64,000 bases of DNA from NCBI RefSeq assembly GCF_008727715.1, contig NZ_CP044218.1:4757501-4821500 (forward strand). The letters are read 5' to 3'. Positions 1 through 8,577 of the stretch are shown here, piece after piece. The notes beneath the pieces are model-generated. The model saw only the letters and a program-made list of their open reading frames with translations, searched no databases and was not told where the DNA came from. Both the position numbers and the translations under genes were made by a program. The DNA is from Mesorhizobium terrae (GTDB taxonomy: Bacteria; Pseudomonadota; Alphaproteobacteria; Rhizobiales; Rhizobiaceae). Numbering within the stretch: the stretch's first letter is position 1; each line of letters opens with the position of its first letter.

Positions 1-137
1 TTTTTCCGCGACCCGGTACTGACGGGAGCGCAACACAAGGTCGAAAAGCCCGCAAATCCGCCGGTTTGCGCGGCAAAAAGGCTCGGAAACCGGCTACATC
101 TTTTTCCCCAGGGATGCGCGCCAGCCCCCTCCCCGCG
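1..137. other. left-edge non-coding stretch
   Basis: No convincing gene or RNA is visible between the window edge and the stop codon of the GGDEF gene. Reading frames that cross it run antisense to that gene and look like composition artefacts. Confidence 0.5.
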
Positions 138-1073
138 TCAACCGACCGCCGCGGGCTCGCCTTCGGTCGGCTTTTCCACCTGGATGCGGTCGCGGCCGCC
201 GAGCTTGGCGCAATAAAGCGCCTTGTCGGCGCGCTCATAGAGCGTGTCGAGCGTATCGTTGCCGCGGACTTCGGAAATCCCGGCGGAGAATGTGTAGGTG
301 AATTCCGCATTGCCCCTGAGCGGGCGCGATTGCCTGACCTGAAGCAGCATGCGGCCGACAATCAGTTCGGCCTCTTCCAGCCGGGTCGCCGGCAGGACGA
401 GGGCGAACTCCTCGCCGCCGATCCGGCCAAAACTGTCCAGCCGGCGTACCTGTCCGTGGATCTTCCTGGCGAAGTCGCGCAGCACGATGTCGCCCGCTGC
501 ATGGCCGAAACGGTCGTTGATGTATTTGAAATTGTCGAGGTCGAGGATCGCCAGGCAGCCGACGCTCTTGGACAAGGCGGCGGCCTTGGCGATGACGTCC
601 TCGGCGCGGGCCAGGACGAAACGGCGGTTGGCGACGCCGGTCAGTTCATCGGTCTGGGCAACTTTCATGGCAAAGTCGCGGTCCTGCCGCACTTTGCGTT
701 CGGCCGCCCGGATCGAGGTGATGTCGGAGGCGATGCACAGCATCCAGCCATTGTCGTCGACGGTTTCGGTCATCCAGAGCCAGCGGCCGTCGGCGAGATC
801 GGTCTCGAACGCCCTGAAGCCGACCTTGCCGCGCCGGGATTGCGTCGAGACCAGCCATTCCTCGAAGGCATGGGTGCGGATCACCGTGCCGCGCGCGGCG
901 GCGAAGTTGCGGCGCATCAGATCCGCCCAGAGCGGCGTTTCGTCCGGTTCGATGAAATAGGCTTCCCGAAAGGCCCGGTTGGCGAAGCGCAAGCAGTCGG
1001 AACCGTCGTAAAGCGCAATGAACGCGCCGGAACGCTCCTGAATTTCCGACAGTTTCAGAAACACGTCGTCCAT
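138..1073 (-). CDS. PAS-GGDEF diguanylate cyclase
   Basis: Probable cytoplasmic diguanylate cyclase, which makes c-di-GMP from two GTP. The N-terminal ~130 residues look like a single PAS-type sensor domain with no membrane segment. The C-terminal ~170 residues are a GGDEF domain whose active-site loop reads GGEEF, a functional variant. RRLD lies five residues before it and matches the RxxD product-inhibition site, so an active, feedback-controlled enzyme is expected. I chose the ATG at 1073; TTG codons upstream (for example 1088) could extend it by five residues, and no strong ribosome site separates them. The gene stands alone downstream of the Liv operon, and a CtrA-like box sits 26 bp before the start. 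The signal sensed cannot be read from the sequence. Confidence 0.88.
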   Translation of the reverse strand: MDDVFLKLSEIQERSGAFIALYDGSDCLRFANRAFREAYFIEPDETPLWADLMRRNFAAARGTVIRTHAFEEWLVSTQSRRGKVGFRAFETDLADGRWLWMTETVDDNGWMLCIASDITSIRAAERKVRQDRDFAMKVAQTDELTGVANRRFVLARAEDVIAKAAALSKSVGCLAILDLDNFKYINDRFGHAAGDIVLRDFARKIHGQVRRLDSFGRIGGEEFALVLPATRLEEAELIVGRMLLQVRQSRPLRGNAEFTYTFSAGISEVRGNDTLDTLYERADKALYCAKLGGRDRIQVEKPTEGEPAAVG

Positions 1074-1098
1074 GGCCGCCAATAGCAAGACCGCGCAT

Positions 1099-1113
1099 TT
1101 AACAAATCCTTAA
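1099..1113. promoter_or_regulatory. CtrA-type box TTAA-N7-TTAA
   Basis: The sequence TTAACAAATCCTTAA matches the full consensus of the cell-cycle regulator CtrA (TTAA, seven bases, TTAA, here followed by C). It lies 26 bp upstream of the GGDEF start. Eight fixed A/T bases are rare by chance in DNA this GC-rich. Binding is inferred, not shown. Confidence 0.5.
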
Positions 1114-1207
1114 CAAGGATCGCTTGTGCACGTGTCGTTTTTGCGAAGCGGCTAAAACATCCGGGACTTAGCCCCATTACACCAGACGCCGTCCGGCTTG
1201 CGTGTGC

Positions 1208-1244
1208 AAAAATCGGGCGGCGAAGTGGGTGCGGCGGACCGCCC
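1208..1244 (-). terminator. possible terminator after livF operon
   Basis: On the minus strand GGGCGG just after the livF stop can pair with CCGCCC about 18 bases later, followed by a run of five T. The six-pair stem and large loop make it a modest rho-independent terminator candidate for the nine-gene operon. Confidence 0.4.
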
Positions 1245-1936
1245 TACCCTCCGAGATAAAGCCGGTGCAATTCGTCCGGCGCGCGCAGCAGGCTCGGGCA
1301 GTCGCCGTCATAGACGACGCGGCCGCGGCGCATGACATAGGCGCGGTCGCCGATCGACAGAGCGAGCGCTGCGAACTGCTCGACCAGAAGGACCGCGAGG
1401 CCGGTGTCGGCCAGCCGGCGCACCGCCGCCATCAGCCTGGACACGATCACCGGCGCCAGCCCCGCCGACATCTCGTCGATCATCAAAACCTTCGGCCGGG
1501 TCAGCAGCGCACGCGCAATCACCAGCATCTGCTGCTCGCCGCCCGACAACAGGCCGGCCCGCACGGAACGGCGCTGCAGAAGTTCCGGAAACAGCGCATA
1601 GGCTTCGGAAAGACCGCTGCCGTCGCGCAGCGCCACGCGCAAATTCTCCTCGGTGGTCAGCTGGCTGAAAATGGTGCGGCCCTGTTCGACATGCGCCAGC
1701 CCCTCGCGCGAGCGCTGGCCGGGCCTCGCCTTCTGGATTTCGCGGCCGTCGATCGAAACCACGCCGCCGCTGACCGGGATGACGCCGGACAATCCTTCCA
1801 GCAAGGTCGTCTTGCCGGCACCGTTGGCGCCCAAAACGACACTGATCGAGCCGCTTTCGACGCGCGCGTCGAGGCCCGTGACAACCGGCAGTTCGGCCCG
1901 GCTGATCGACAGCGAAGAAATGACAAGTTCGCTCAT
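1244..1936 (-). CDS. Liv-type ABC transporter ATPase, LivF-like
   Basis: ATP-binding subunit of a branched-chain-amino-acid-type (HAAT family) importer, acting on the cytoplasmic face of the inner membrane. It is 230 residues long, the usual LivF length. Walker A is GANGAGKTT (about 36-44), the ABC signature is an intact LSGGEQQM, and Walker B is VLMIDEMSAG. The start codon overlaps the end of the fused livM-livG gene by four bases (ATGA), so the two are translationally coupled. It is the last gene of the operon. Because the LivG half of its partner has a weak signature motif, this subunit probably supplies the better catalytic half-site. The substrate is probably the compound degraded by the upstream enzymes rather than leucine itself; that is inference from context. 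Confidence 0.92.
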   Translation of the reverse strand: MSELVISSLSISRAELPVVTGLDARVESGSISVVLGANGAGKTTLLEGLSGVIPVSGGVVSIDGREIQKARPGQRSREGLAHVEQGRTIFSQLTTEENLRVALRDGSGLSEAYALFPELLQRRSVRAGLLSGGEQQMLVIARALLTRPKVLMIDEMSAGLAPVIVSRLMAAVRRLADTGLAVLLVEQFAALALSIGDRAYVMRRGRVVYDGDCPSLLRAPDELHRLYLGG

Positions 1937-3648
1937 GCCGCGACACTCTCCTCAATGCCGAGATAGGCGCGCTTGACCGCGCTCTGGTCGAGCACAACAG
2001 CCGGCGGGCCGGACGCGATGACACGGCCGAAATCGAGCACGGTCACCTGGCTGCAGGCGCTGCGCACCAGATCCATGTCGTGCTCGACGAGCAGCACGGA
2101 GGAGCCGAAGCGCGCCGGAATTTCGGCGATGCGCCTGCCAAGCCTCAACGTCTCTTCGTGCGACTGGCCGGCGGCGGGTTCGTCCAGCAGGATGACGGCG
2201 GGCCTCGCCGCCACCACGCCGGCGACATCGAGCAGACGGCGCGTGCCGGCATCGACGGCAACGACAGGTGTTTCCGGGTCCGGGCAATCCAGCCAGTCCA
2301 GCATCGCGCGCACCTCGGTCTCCGTCAGGTTTCCCGCCGCCAGCCGCAGATAGCCGCCGACGGTCAGTTCCGGCGCGATGCGGTTGGTCTGCCAGGTGCG
2401 GCGCACGCCGGCACGGGCGCGCTCATGCGCGGACCGTCCCTCGAGTGCAACGCCGCCCAATCGCACGGATCCTTCATAGGAACGAAGGAACCCCGACACC
2501 GCGTCGATGAAAGTCGATTTGCCGGCGCCGTTCGGGCCGATCAGGCCCGCGACGATGCCGGCCGGAACGGTCAGGTCGACACCATCGAGAGCAACCACGC
2601 TGCCATAGCGCACGGTCAGCTTGTCCACCTGCAGGGCAGCACCCGCCGGATGCGACACGCGCGCCGGCAGGCCGCCGTCATCGCCCTTCGCGCCGCCGAC
2701 CCGACCCGGCCGGCGCGCCAGCTTGCGAAACAGGCGGCGGAAGGTCTCGCTCATCGTCTCGCCGGTCGACAGTGCCTGCACCGCGCCGACCGCGAACAGC
2801 ACGTTGCCGAGATCCTGCGGCAGGTTGAAGCGACGCAGCAGTTCGGGGAACATGACCACCAGAATGCCGCCGATGATGGCGCCTTCGGCAAAATGCGCGC
2901 CGGTCATCACCGCCACCGCATAGAGGCTGAGCGACTGCATCATCGAGAAATTCTCGGCGACCAGCGTGCCGAGATAACCGGCCAGCAAGCCGCCGGAGAT
3001 ACCGGCAATGAAGGCGCTGATGGCGAAGGCGGACAATTTAGCCTTGGCGACGCTGACGCCGTGGGCGGCGGCGGCGCGCTCGGAATGGCGCACCGCCAGC
3101 CAGGAAGCTCCCAGCCGCGAACGCGCCAGGAATTCCAGCACGACGGCAATCGCGACATAGAAGATCAGCGCGAAGATGAAATAGCCCTCGTCGCTGTCGA
3201 ACAATGCCGGTCGCGGCACCTGGATGAAGGCGGTCTGGCCGGGAAAGGTCATGGTCGCCAGGATGACGTCGAAGGCGGCGGCGAAGGACAGAGTGACGAT
3301 GGCAAGGTTGATGCCGCGCAGGCGCAGCGCCGGCAGGCCGATGGCGACGCCCAGCGGCACGGCGGCAAACCCGCCGAGCAGGATCCATGTCGCCAGTCCG
3401 CCCGGCGCTTCGGCGAGGTTGAGATAACCCACCGTCCATGCGCCGACACCGGCGAAGGACATCTGGCACAGCGCGATCATGCCGGTGCGACCGGCGACGA
3501 GACCGAGGCTCTGCAGCGCGACGCCGGTGATCAGCACCGATGTCGCCAGGAACACCCAATAGGACGGCAAAAGCCCGACGATGACACCGCCCAGCACGAT
3601 GGCGGCGGCAAGAATGACGAGCGAGGCCCGGATACTAGCGCGCTTCAT
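1933..3648 (-). CDS. fused LivM permease - LivG ATPase
   Basis: A 571-residue single protein joining an inner-membrane permease (LivM, residues ~1-310, about eight to ten hydrophobic segments) to an ATPase (LivG, ~338-571). Walker A is GPNGAGKST at 371-379, Walker B is ILLDEP near 486-491, and the H-loop is LVEHD with H523. The expected LSGGQ signature is replaced by VDAGT at 465-469, and the helical region before it is short, so this half-site may be weak. I chose the ATG at 3648, where the residues begin MKRASIR; it overlaps the livH stop by 14 bases, and a longer frame upstream would only run inside livH. LivM-LivG fusions are known in this family. Function: forms the channel and one ATPase of the importer. 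Confidence 0.9.
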   Translation of the reverse strand: MKRASIRASLVILAAAIVLGGVIVGLLPSYWVFLATSVLITGVALQSLGLVAGRTGMIALCQMSFAGVGAWTVGYLNLAEAPGGLATWILLGGFAAVPLGVAIGLPALRLRGINLAIVTLSFAAAFDVILATMTFPGQTAFIQVPRPALFDSDEGYFIFALIFYVAIAVVLEFLARSRLGASWLAVRHSERAAAAHGVSVAKAKLSAFAISAFIAGISGGLLAGYLGTLVAENFSMMQSLSLYAVAVMTGAHFAEGAIIGGILVVMFPELLRRFNLPQDLGNVLFAVGAVQALSTGETMSETFRRLFRKLARRPGRVGGAKGDDGGLPARVSHPAGAALQVDKLTVRYGSVVALDGVDLTVPAGIVAGLIGPNGAGKSTFIDAVSGFLRSYEGSVRLGGVALEGRSAHERARAGVRRTWQTNRIAPELTVGGYLRLAAGNLTETEVRAMLDWLDCPDPETPVVAVDAGTRRLLDVAGVVAARPAVILLDEPAAGQSHEETLRLGRRIAEIPARFGSSVLLVEHDMDLVRSACSQVTVLDFGRVIASGPPAVVLDQSAVKRAYLGIEESVAA

Positions 3649-4504
3649 CCCAGCGGGCCTCCCTCTGCGACCACAGAAGCACGGCCAAGATGACCAGGAA
3701 CGGAATGGCGCTGCGGTATTGGCTGATCGAATCGACCGAGCTCGCCAGGCCCTCGGCGACGCCGAGCAGAATGCCGCCGGCAAGCGTCAGCCAGAAGCTG
3801 CGGAACAGCCCGACAAGGGCAGCCGCCAGCGCCGGAACAACCAGCAGGCTCAGTGTCATGAAGTTCGGCGAGCGCTGCGGCGCGATGATCATCAGCGCGA
3901 AGGTGGTGAAGGCGCCGGTCGCACCCCATACCAGGAGAGACAAAAGCCTGACCTTGACGCCCAAGAGTTCGGCGGCAAGCGGCCGCTCCGACAGCGCGCG
4001 AAGATGCAGGCCAATGCGGGTGCGGTTAAGGAACAGGTCGGACAGCACGGTGAAAAGCACGGCAAGGCCGATGGTGAGAACGGAGGCGATCGTCACCTCG
4101 ACGCCAGCCATGCGGAAGGCCGAGCCCGGAAACAGGTCCGGCATGACGCGCGGATGCTGGCCGCCGGTCAGTCGCAACCCGATGGCGATCAGGCCGACCA
4201 GCATGGCCGCCGTCACCGCCGCCTTGGTCGACGGGCTCGCTTCCGCGAACCAGCGGGTCATGATGAAACCGATCGCGACACCGACCGCGGCGCCGACCAG
4301 GATGCCGGCGATGACCGACGGAAATGTCGGATAACCAGTCTCGGTCAGCGCGATCAGCGCGAAGGTGCCGGCCGAGCCGATCGCGGCACCGGTGAAATTG
4401 ACCACGGCGACGAGCCGGTAGGTGAAGACGGCGCAGACGCCGAGCAGCGCATAGGTGCCGCCTGCCGCCAGCCCCGCGATTGCGGGTGTGAGAAACGAAT
4501 TCAT
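3635..4504 (-). CDS. Liv-type ABC permease, LivH-like
   Basis: Inner-membrane permease of 289 residues, the normal LivH length, hydrophobic throughout with about eight membrane segments. The N-terminal stretch GLAAGGTYALLG is typical of LivH. It pairs with the LivM half of the next gene to form the translocation path. It starts 60 bases after the binding-protein stop, with a terminator-like hairpin in that gap, and its end overlaps livM-livG by 14 bases. No ligand specificity can be read from it. Confidence 0.92.
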   Translation of the reverse strand: MNSFLTPAIAGLAAGGTYALLGVCAVFTYRLVAVVNFTGAAIGSAGTFALIALTETGYPTFPSVIAGILVGAAVGVAIGFIMTRWFAEASPSTKAAVTAAMLVGLIAIGLRLTGGQHPRVMPDLFPGSAFRMAGVEVTIASVLTIGLAVLFTVLSDLFLNRTRIGLHLRALSERPLAAELLGVKVRLLSLLVWGATGAFTTFALMIIAPQRSPNFMTLSLLVVPALAAALVGLFRSFWLTLAGGILLGVAEGLASSVDSISQYRSAIPFLVILAVLLWSQREARWDEAR

Positions 4505-4519
4505 TGATGATCCCGAATG

Positions 4520-4549
4520 AAAAAAGAGGACGGCGGAACCTGTCCGCCG
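4520..4549 (-). terminator. attenuator hairpin between binding protein and LivH
   Basis: On the minus strand CGGCGGA pairs perfectly with TCCGCCG around a five-base loop, followed within a few bases by a run of six T. It lies between the binding-protein gene and livH. Partial termination here would give more binding protein than permease, a common arrangement in ABC importer operons. Confidence 0.6.
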
Positions 4550-4564
4550 CCCCCCAGCCAGCGG

Positions 4565-5749
4565 CTACTTTGCGTCAGGAAGCACGACCCATTCCGGTGT
4601 CTCCACCTTCCAGGCCCCCATTTCGAGCTTCATGACCTTGGTAGCGCGCATCGGCGAATGGGTCTTTGCTTCACCGAATACGTAGGGCGAGCCGGCGAGC
4701 GGATCGGAGATCGGCTTCATTTGCAGAAGCGCCTTGCTCACGCTTTCGCGCGTCACTTCGCCATCGATGCCCTCGATCACCTTGAGGAACATCTTGGCGG
4801 CCAGATAGCCACCCTGCGAGAAGGCGGTGAGCGGCCGGCCGGCTTTGTTCATGTCGGCGATCCATTGAGCGTTGGCGGCCGACCCGGTTTCGGTGAAGGG
4901 CTCCCATTCGGTGCCGGCATAGATCGGCTGCTTGGTGTCGGCGAGCGCCTTCGCCACCTGCACCGTGTAGCCCGGCGCCAGGAACAGCCAGTTGATGCCG
5001 GTGATCTTCTGCGCATCCACCGTCTTGATCAGTTGCACCACCTGCGGCTCGACCTGGTTGGTCAGCACCGTGTCGCAGCCGGCATCGCGCGCCTTGATGA
5101 CGTAGGGCGTCAGGTCGCCCTGGAACGGCAGCGTCAGATCGAGCAGATGCACCTTCTGGCCGGTGATCTTCTCCCAATCCTCGATACCCTTCTTATAGGC
5201 TTCCTGGGTGCCGCCGATGATGATGAAGAAAGCGCAGAACTTCTGGCTCTTCAGCACATTGGTTGCGTAGTAGCCCATGGCGGTCGACAGCGTGAACGGG
5301 CCGACATTGACGGGTGCGACGCTGGGCGAGGAGAAACAGGCGGCGTCGACACCCAGCCCCTGCACCGACAGGACCTTCTTGCGGCTGTAGTTGACGGCGT
5401 TGACGGCGCAGTCGAGCAGGCTGCCCGAACCGACGAGGGCGACCGCTTCCTTGTTGTCGATCAGGTCGCGCGCGGCCTGGGCGGCAACGGCGGGATCGGC
5501 CTTGTCGTCGGCGATCGTGTATTCGATCTTGCAGCCATTGATGCCGCCGGCGGCGTTGACGGCATCGAACGCAGCCTGCGTCGCCTTCGGCACTTCGCTG
5601 AAATCGGCGGGGCCGGTGATGGTCGAGACCGCGCCGACCTTGATCGTGCCGTTGGCGCAGGTCGGACCGGCGGCCGCGGCACCTCCCGTCAGGGCGCCGA
5701 TGCCGATCGCGGCAAAGACGCCAGAAAGCAAAGCTGATTTCCAATGCAT
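4565..5749 (-). CDS. periplasmic substrate-binding protein, LivK-like
   Basis: Solute-binding protein of the type I periplasmic fold (Peripla_BP_6), 394 residues. It captures the substrate in the periplasm and delivers it to LivH/LivM. The N-terminus is a clear signal peptide: MHWK, a hydrophobic core, and an Ala-rich cleavage region near residue 27. The mature part opens with IKVGAVSTITGP, the usual start of the fold. The ATG at 5749 was chosen because AGGGGAG lies eight bases upstream and the signal peptide begins there; an ATG 39 bases further upstream has neither. It follows the COG0523 gene by 28 bases. Substrates in this family range from amino acids and amides to aromatic acids, so the ligand is unknown. 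Confidence 0.92.
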   Translation of the reverse strand: MHWKSALLSGVFAAIGIGALTGGAAAAGPTCANGTIKVGAVSTITGPADFSEVPKATQAAFDAVNAAGGINGCKIEYTIADDKADPAVAAQAARDLIDNKEAVALVGSGSLLDCAVNAVNYSRKKVLSVQGLGVDAACFSSPSVAPVNVGPFTLSTAMGYYATNVLKSQKFCAFFIIIGGTQEAYKKGIEDWEKITGQKVHLLDLTLPFQGDLTPYVIKARDAGCDTVLTNQVEPQVVQLIKTVDAQKITGINWLFLAPGYTVQVAKALADTKQPIYAGTEWEPFTETGSAANAQWIADMNKAGRPLTAFSQGGYLAAKMFLKVIEGIDGEVTRESVSKALLQMKPISDPLAGSPYVFGEAKTHSPMRATKVMKLEMGAWKVETPEWVVLPDAK

Positions 5750-5777
5750 GTGTCTCACTCCCCTTGATTGTTGGTTG

Positions 5778-6875
5778 TCATGCCGCATGTCTTTCGGGCG
5801 CCTGCGGTCCCGCCGGGCGAACCCCGGCGAATTTCACGAGCGTCCGTTCGATCACCTCCCGCGCGATATCGCGGACGATAAAGACGAGCCTGGTGCGCCG
5901 ATCCTCAGACGGCCAAGCGTCGAGCCGGACCGGCGGATGGAACACATGCTGCACGCCGTGCAGCACCAGCGGACGTTCCGGATCGTCGGCGACGCAGACC
6001 AGCCCCTTCAGGCGCAGAAGGTCCTCCCCCTTCAACGCCGCGACGTAGTCGAGCCAGGTGGCGAAGGCCGACCACTCGACCGGCTCGTCGATGACGAAGC
6101 TGTAGGACTGGATGCCGTGGTGGCGGCCATGATCATGATGGTGGTCATGGTCATGGTGATCGCAACCGGCGCCGCATTCATGCGCGTGGTCGTGAACCGA
6201 CTGCTCGGCCTTGTCGAACCATGCCGCGATCCTGTCCGCCCGCGCCTCGCCCGCAAGCGTCTCGGCGTCGAGCAGGGTCTCCAGCTCGACATCCGCGACG
6301 AGGCTCCGCTCCGCCGCCGGCGCCAGCGCCGCAAGCCGGCGCTCCAGCGCTTCCACCGTCCAGCCGTCGGCAAGATCGGCCTTGGTGATGATCAGGCGGT
6401 CGGCCACCGCCACCTGCTTCGCCGCCTCGGCATGGCGCTCCAGCGTCGCCGGACCGTTGACGGCGTCGACCGTGGTGACCACACCGGCGATGCGGTAGCG
6501 GCTGGCGAGCTCCGGTTCGGCGATCAGCGTGTGCAGGATCGGCGCGGGATCGGCCAGACCCGTCGTCTCGATGACGACGCGGCTGAGTTGCGGCAGCTCG
6601 CCCTCGGCGGTGCGGCGGTGCAGCGCCTTCAGCGTCTCGACCAGATCGCCACGCACCGTGCAGCACACGCAGCCATTGTCGAGCAACTGGAACTGCTCCT
6701 CGCTGGCCTCGATCAGCAGATGGTCGAGCCCGACCGCGCCGAACTCGTTGACGATGACGGCCGCACCCGCCAGCGAGGGCTCTTTCAGCAGCCGGTTGAG
6801 CAGCGTCGTCTTGCCGGAGCCGAGGAAGCCGGTGAGGATGGTGACCGGGATGAGCCCAGCGTCAGCTTCGTTCAT
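5778..6875 (-). CDS. COG0523 (CobW-like) metal-handling GTPase
   Basis: G3E-family GTPase of 365 residues, cytoplasmic. Visible motifs are the Walker A GFLGSGKTT (16-24), ETTG (103-106), the family-defining metal site CVCC (69-72), the guanine motif TKAD (164-167), and a histidine-rich run at 228-253. The C-terminal CobW_C domain follows. Proteins of this family bind zinc, cobalt or iron and deliver it to client enzymes. Its start overlaps the amidohydrolase gene by 14 bases and it lies inside a catabolic operon, not beside cobalamin or Zur-type genes. That suggests the amidohydrolase is its client (inference). The exact subgroup (ZNG, YciC, nitrile-hydratase activator type) cannot be settled by eye. 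Confidence 0.9.
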   Translation of the reverse strand: MNEADAGLIPVTILTGFLGSGKTTLLNRLLKEPSLAGAAVIVNEFGAVGLDHLLIEASEEQFQLLDNGCVCCTVRGDLVETLKALHRRTAEGELPQLSRVVIETTGLADPAPILHTLIAEPELASRYRIAGVVTTVDAVNGPATLERHAEAAKQVAVADRLIITKADLADGWTVEALERRLAALAPAAERSLVADVELETLLDAETLAGEARADRIAAWFDKAEQSVHDHAHECGAGCDHHDHDHHHDHGRHHGIQSYSFVIDEPVEWSAFATWLDYVAALKGEDLLRLKGLVCVADDPERPLVLHGVQHVFHPPVRLDAWPSEDRRTRLVFIVRDIAREVIERTLVKFAGVRPAGPQAPERHAA

Positions 6876-8526
6876 ACACCACCCTCCCCTCGAACCAGGT
6901 GGTCATCACCTTGATGTCGGCGATCTCGTCGGCCGGAATGTCGAGCACGTTGCGGTCGAGTTCGATGAAGTCGGCCGACTTGCCGACCTCGATCGAGCCG
7001 ATCGTCTCGCCGAGCCCGATGGCGCGGGCCGAGTTGATGGTGAAGATCTCGAGTGCTGTGGCGACGTCGATCGCCTCTTCCGGCCAGAGCGCTTCGCCGG
7101 CGAACTCGCCGCTCGGGTTCTGGCGCGTCACCAGGCCCTCGATGCCGTTCCACGGGTCGGGATTGGGCATCACCGGCCAGTCGGAACCGCCGGCCAGCAG
7201 CGCGCCGGCCGCCAACAATTGCTTGTTCGGCCAGAAGCGCAGCGCCCGCTCCACGCCCATCGCCTGCTTGTGACCCTCGAGGAAGCTGGTCGGATACCAG
7301 AGGAACGGCGACAAATCGGCGGCGACGCCGAGTTCGGCGAAGCGCGCAATGTCGGCGGGCGCGATATAGCTGGCATGGGCGATGTGGTGGATCAGCCTGG
7401 TCGGGCCATTGAAGGAGCGCACGACATCGATGGCGTCGAGTGCCTGGGTCACCGCCGCATCGCCGGCGCAGTGGATCTTCACCGCCAGCCCGAGCTTTTC
7501 GCATTTGCCGACCCAGCGGATCAGGTCCGGCACGGTGACGATGGTCGAGCCGCGGAAACAGCAGCCCAGGATCGGGTCGGCGACATAGGGCTCGTGGAAG
7601 GCGGCGGTCTTGGCGCCCGGCACGCCGTCGAGGAAGACCTTCACGAAGTCCGGCTTGGCATGGGCGCTGCGATACTGCTCCTTCAGCGCGATCAACTCGT
7701 CGCCGGCGATGCCGAACATGAAGGACGGTTCCACCGCCGGCATCGCCGACACCGACCAGGCGGTCAGTTCGCCGCGATCGTCGAGGCCCTTCAACGCGGC
7801 CAGGATCGGCTGCATGGCGGCGGCGTCCAGAAAGGCCGTCACGCCGTAGGAATTCAGCGTCGAGATGGATTGCGCCATCGCCGCCCGGTCCATTTCCTGC
7901 GTGTAGTAGCCGGAATTGGCGATCACGCTTTCGACCAGGCCCGAGGCGGATTCGATCATCAGGCCGGTCGGCGCGCCGGTTGCCGGGTCGCGGCCGATCG
8001 AGCCCTTGTCGGGGTCCGGCGTCTCCCGGGTGATGCCGGCCAGCCGCATCGCTTCGGAATTCACCCAGCGGTTGTGATAGCTGTCGTCGCGCAGCATCAC
8101 CGGACGGCCTTGCGCGGCATCATCCAGCCTGGCCAGCGCTTCGAGGCTGTTCAGCTTCGCATGCAGGTCGCTGCCCCACTGGCCGCCGATGATCCAGCTG
8201 CCGGGCTTGGTCGAGGCCGCCTTCTCGCGCACCTTCTCGACAATGGTCTCGAAGCTGGAGGTCGAGGCATAACGCAGCTCGAACAGTTCCGCCTGGCCGC
8301 CCATCATCAAATGGGCGTGCACGTCGACGACGCCCGGCATCAGCATCGTGCCCTTGAGATCGACCGAACGCGTATTCTTGCCGGTAAAAGGCGCGACGCT
8401 CGCCGCGTCGCCGACCGCGACGATGCGGCCGCCCTTCACCGCAACATGCGATGCCCAGGGCTGCCTGCGGTTCATCGTGTAGATGCGGCCCTGCCCAAGA
8501 ACCAGGTCGGCACTTTTGTCAGGCAT
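6862..8526 (-). CDS. YtcJ-type amidohydrolase
   Basis: Amidohydrolase-superfamily enzyme (Amidohydro_3, YtcJ/NfdA-like), 554 residues, probably cytoplasmic because no signal peptide is seen. The first metal-binding pair is H70 and H72 in VDVHAHL. Further ligand candidates are the His in KIHCAGD, the His in HHIAHAS, and the Asp in GGSDWP near the C-terminus. Relatives hydrolyse N-substituted formamides and other amides. The ATG at 8526 is preceded by GGAGG with good spacing; a TTG six bases upstream is less likely. The gene overlaps the COG0523 metallochaperone downstream. Expected role: opening an amide or cyclic amide in the imported substrate, but the true substrate is unknown. Confidence 0.88.
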   Translation of the reverse strand: MPDKSADLVLGQGRIYTMNRRQPWASHVAVKGGRIVAVGDAASVAPFTGKNTRSVDLKGTMLMPGVVDVHAHLMMGGQAELFELRYASTSSFETIVEKVREKAASTKPGSWIIGGQWGSDLHAKLNSLEALARLDDAAQGRPVMLRDDSYHNRWVNSEAMRLAGITRETPDPDKGSIGRDPATGAPTGLMIESASGLVESVIANSGYYTQEMDRAAMAQSISTLNSYGVTAFLDAAAMQPILAALKGLDDRGELTAWSVSAMPAVEPSFMFGIAGDELIALKEQYRSAHAKPDFVKVFLDGVPGAKTAAFHEPYVADPILGCCFRGSTIVTVPDLIRWVGKCEKLGLAVKIHCAGDAAVTQALDAIDVVRSFNGPTRLIHHIAHASYIAPADIARFAELGVAADLSPFLWYPTSFLEGHKQAMGVERALRFWPNKQLLAAGALLAGGSDWPVMPNPDPWNGIEGLVTRQNPSGEFAGEALWPEEAIDVATALEIFTINSARAIGLGETIGSIEVGKSADFIELDRNVLDIPADEIADIKVMTTWFEGRVVYERS

Positions 8527-8577
8527 TCTCAATTTCCTCCACCCAATGCATTCGGCCGTTTGCCGACCGTGTTCTCC

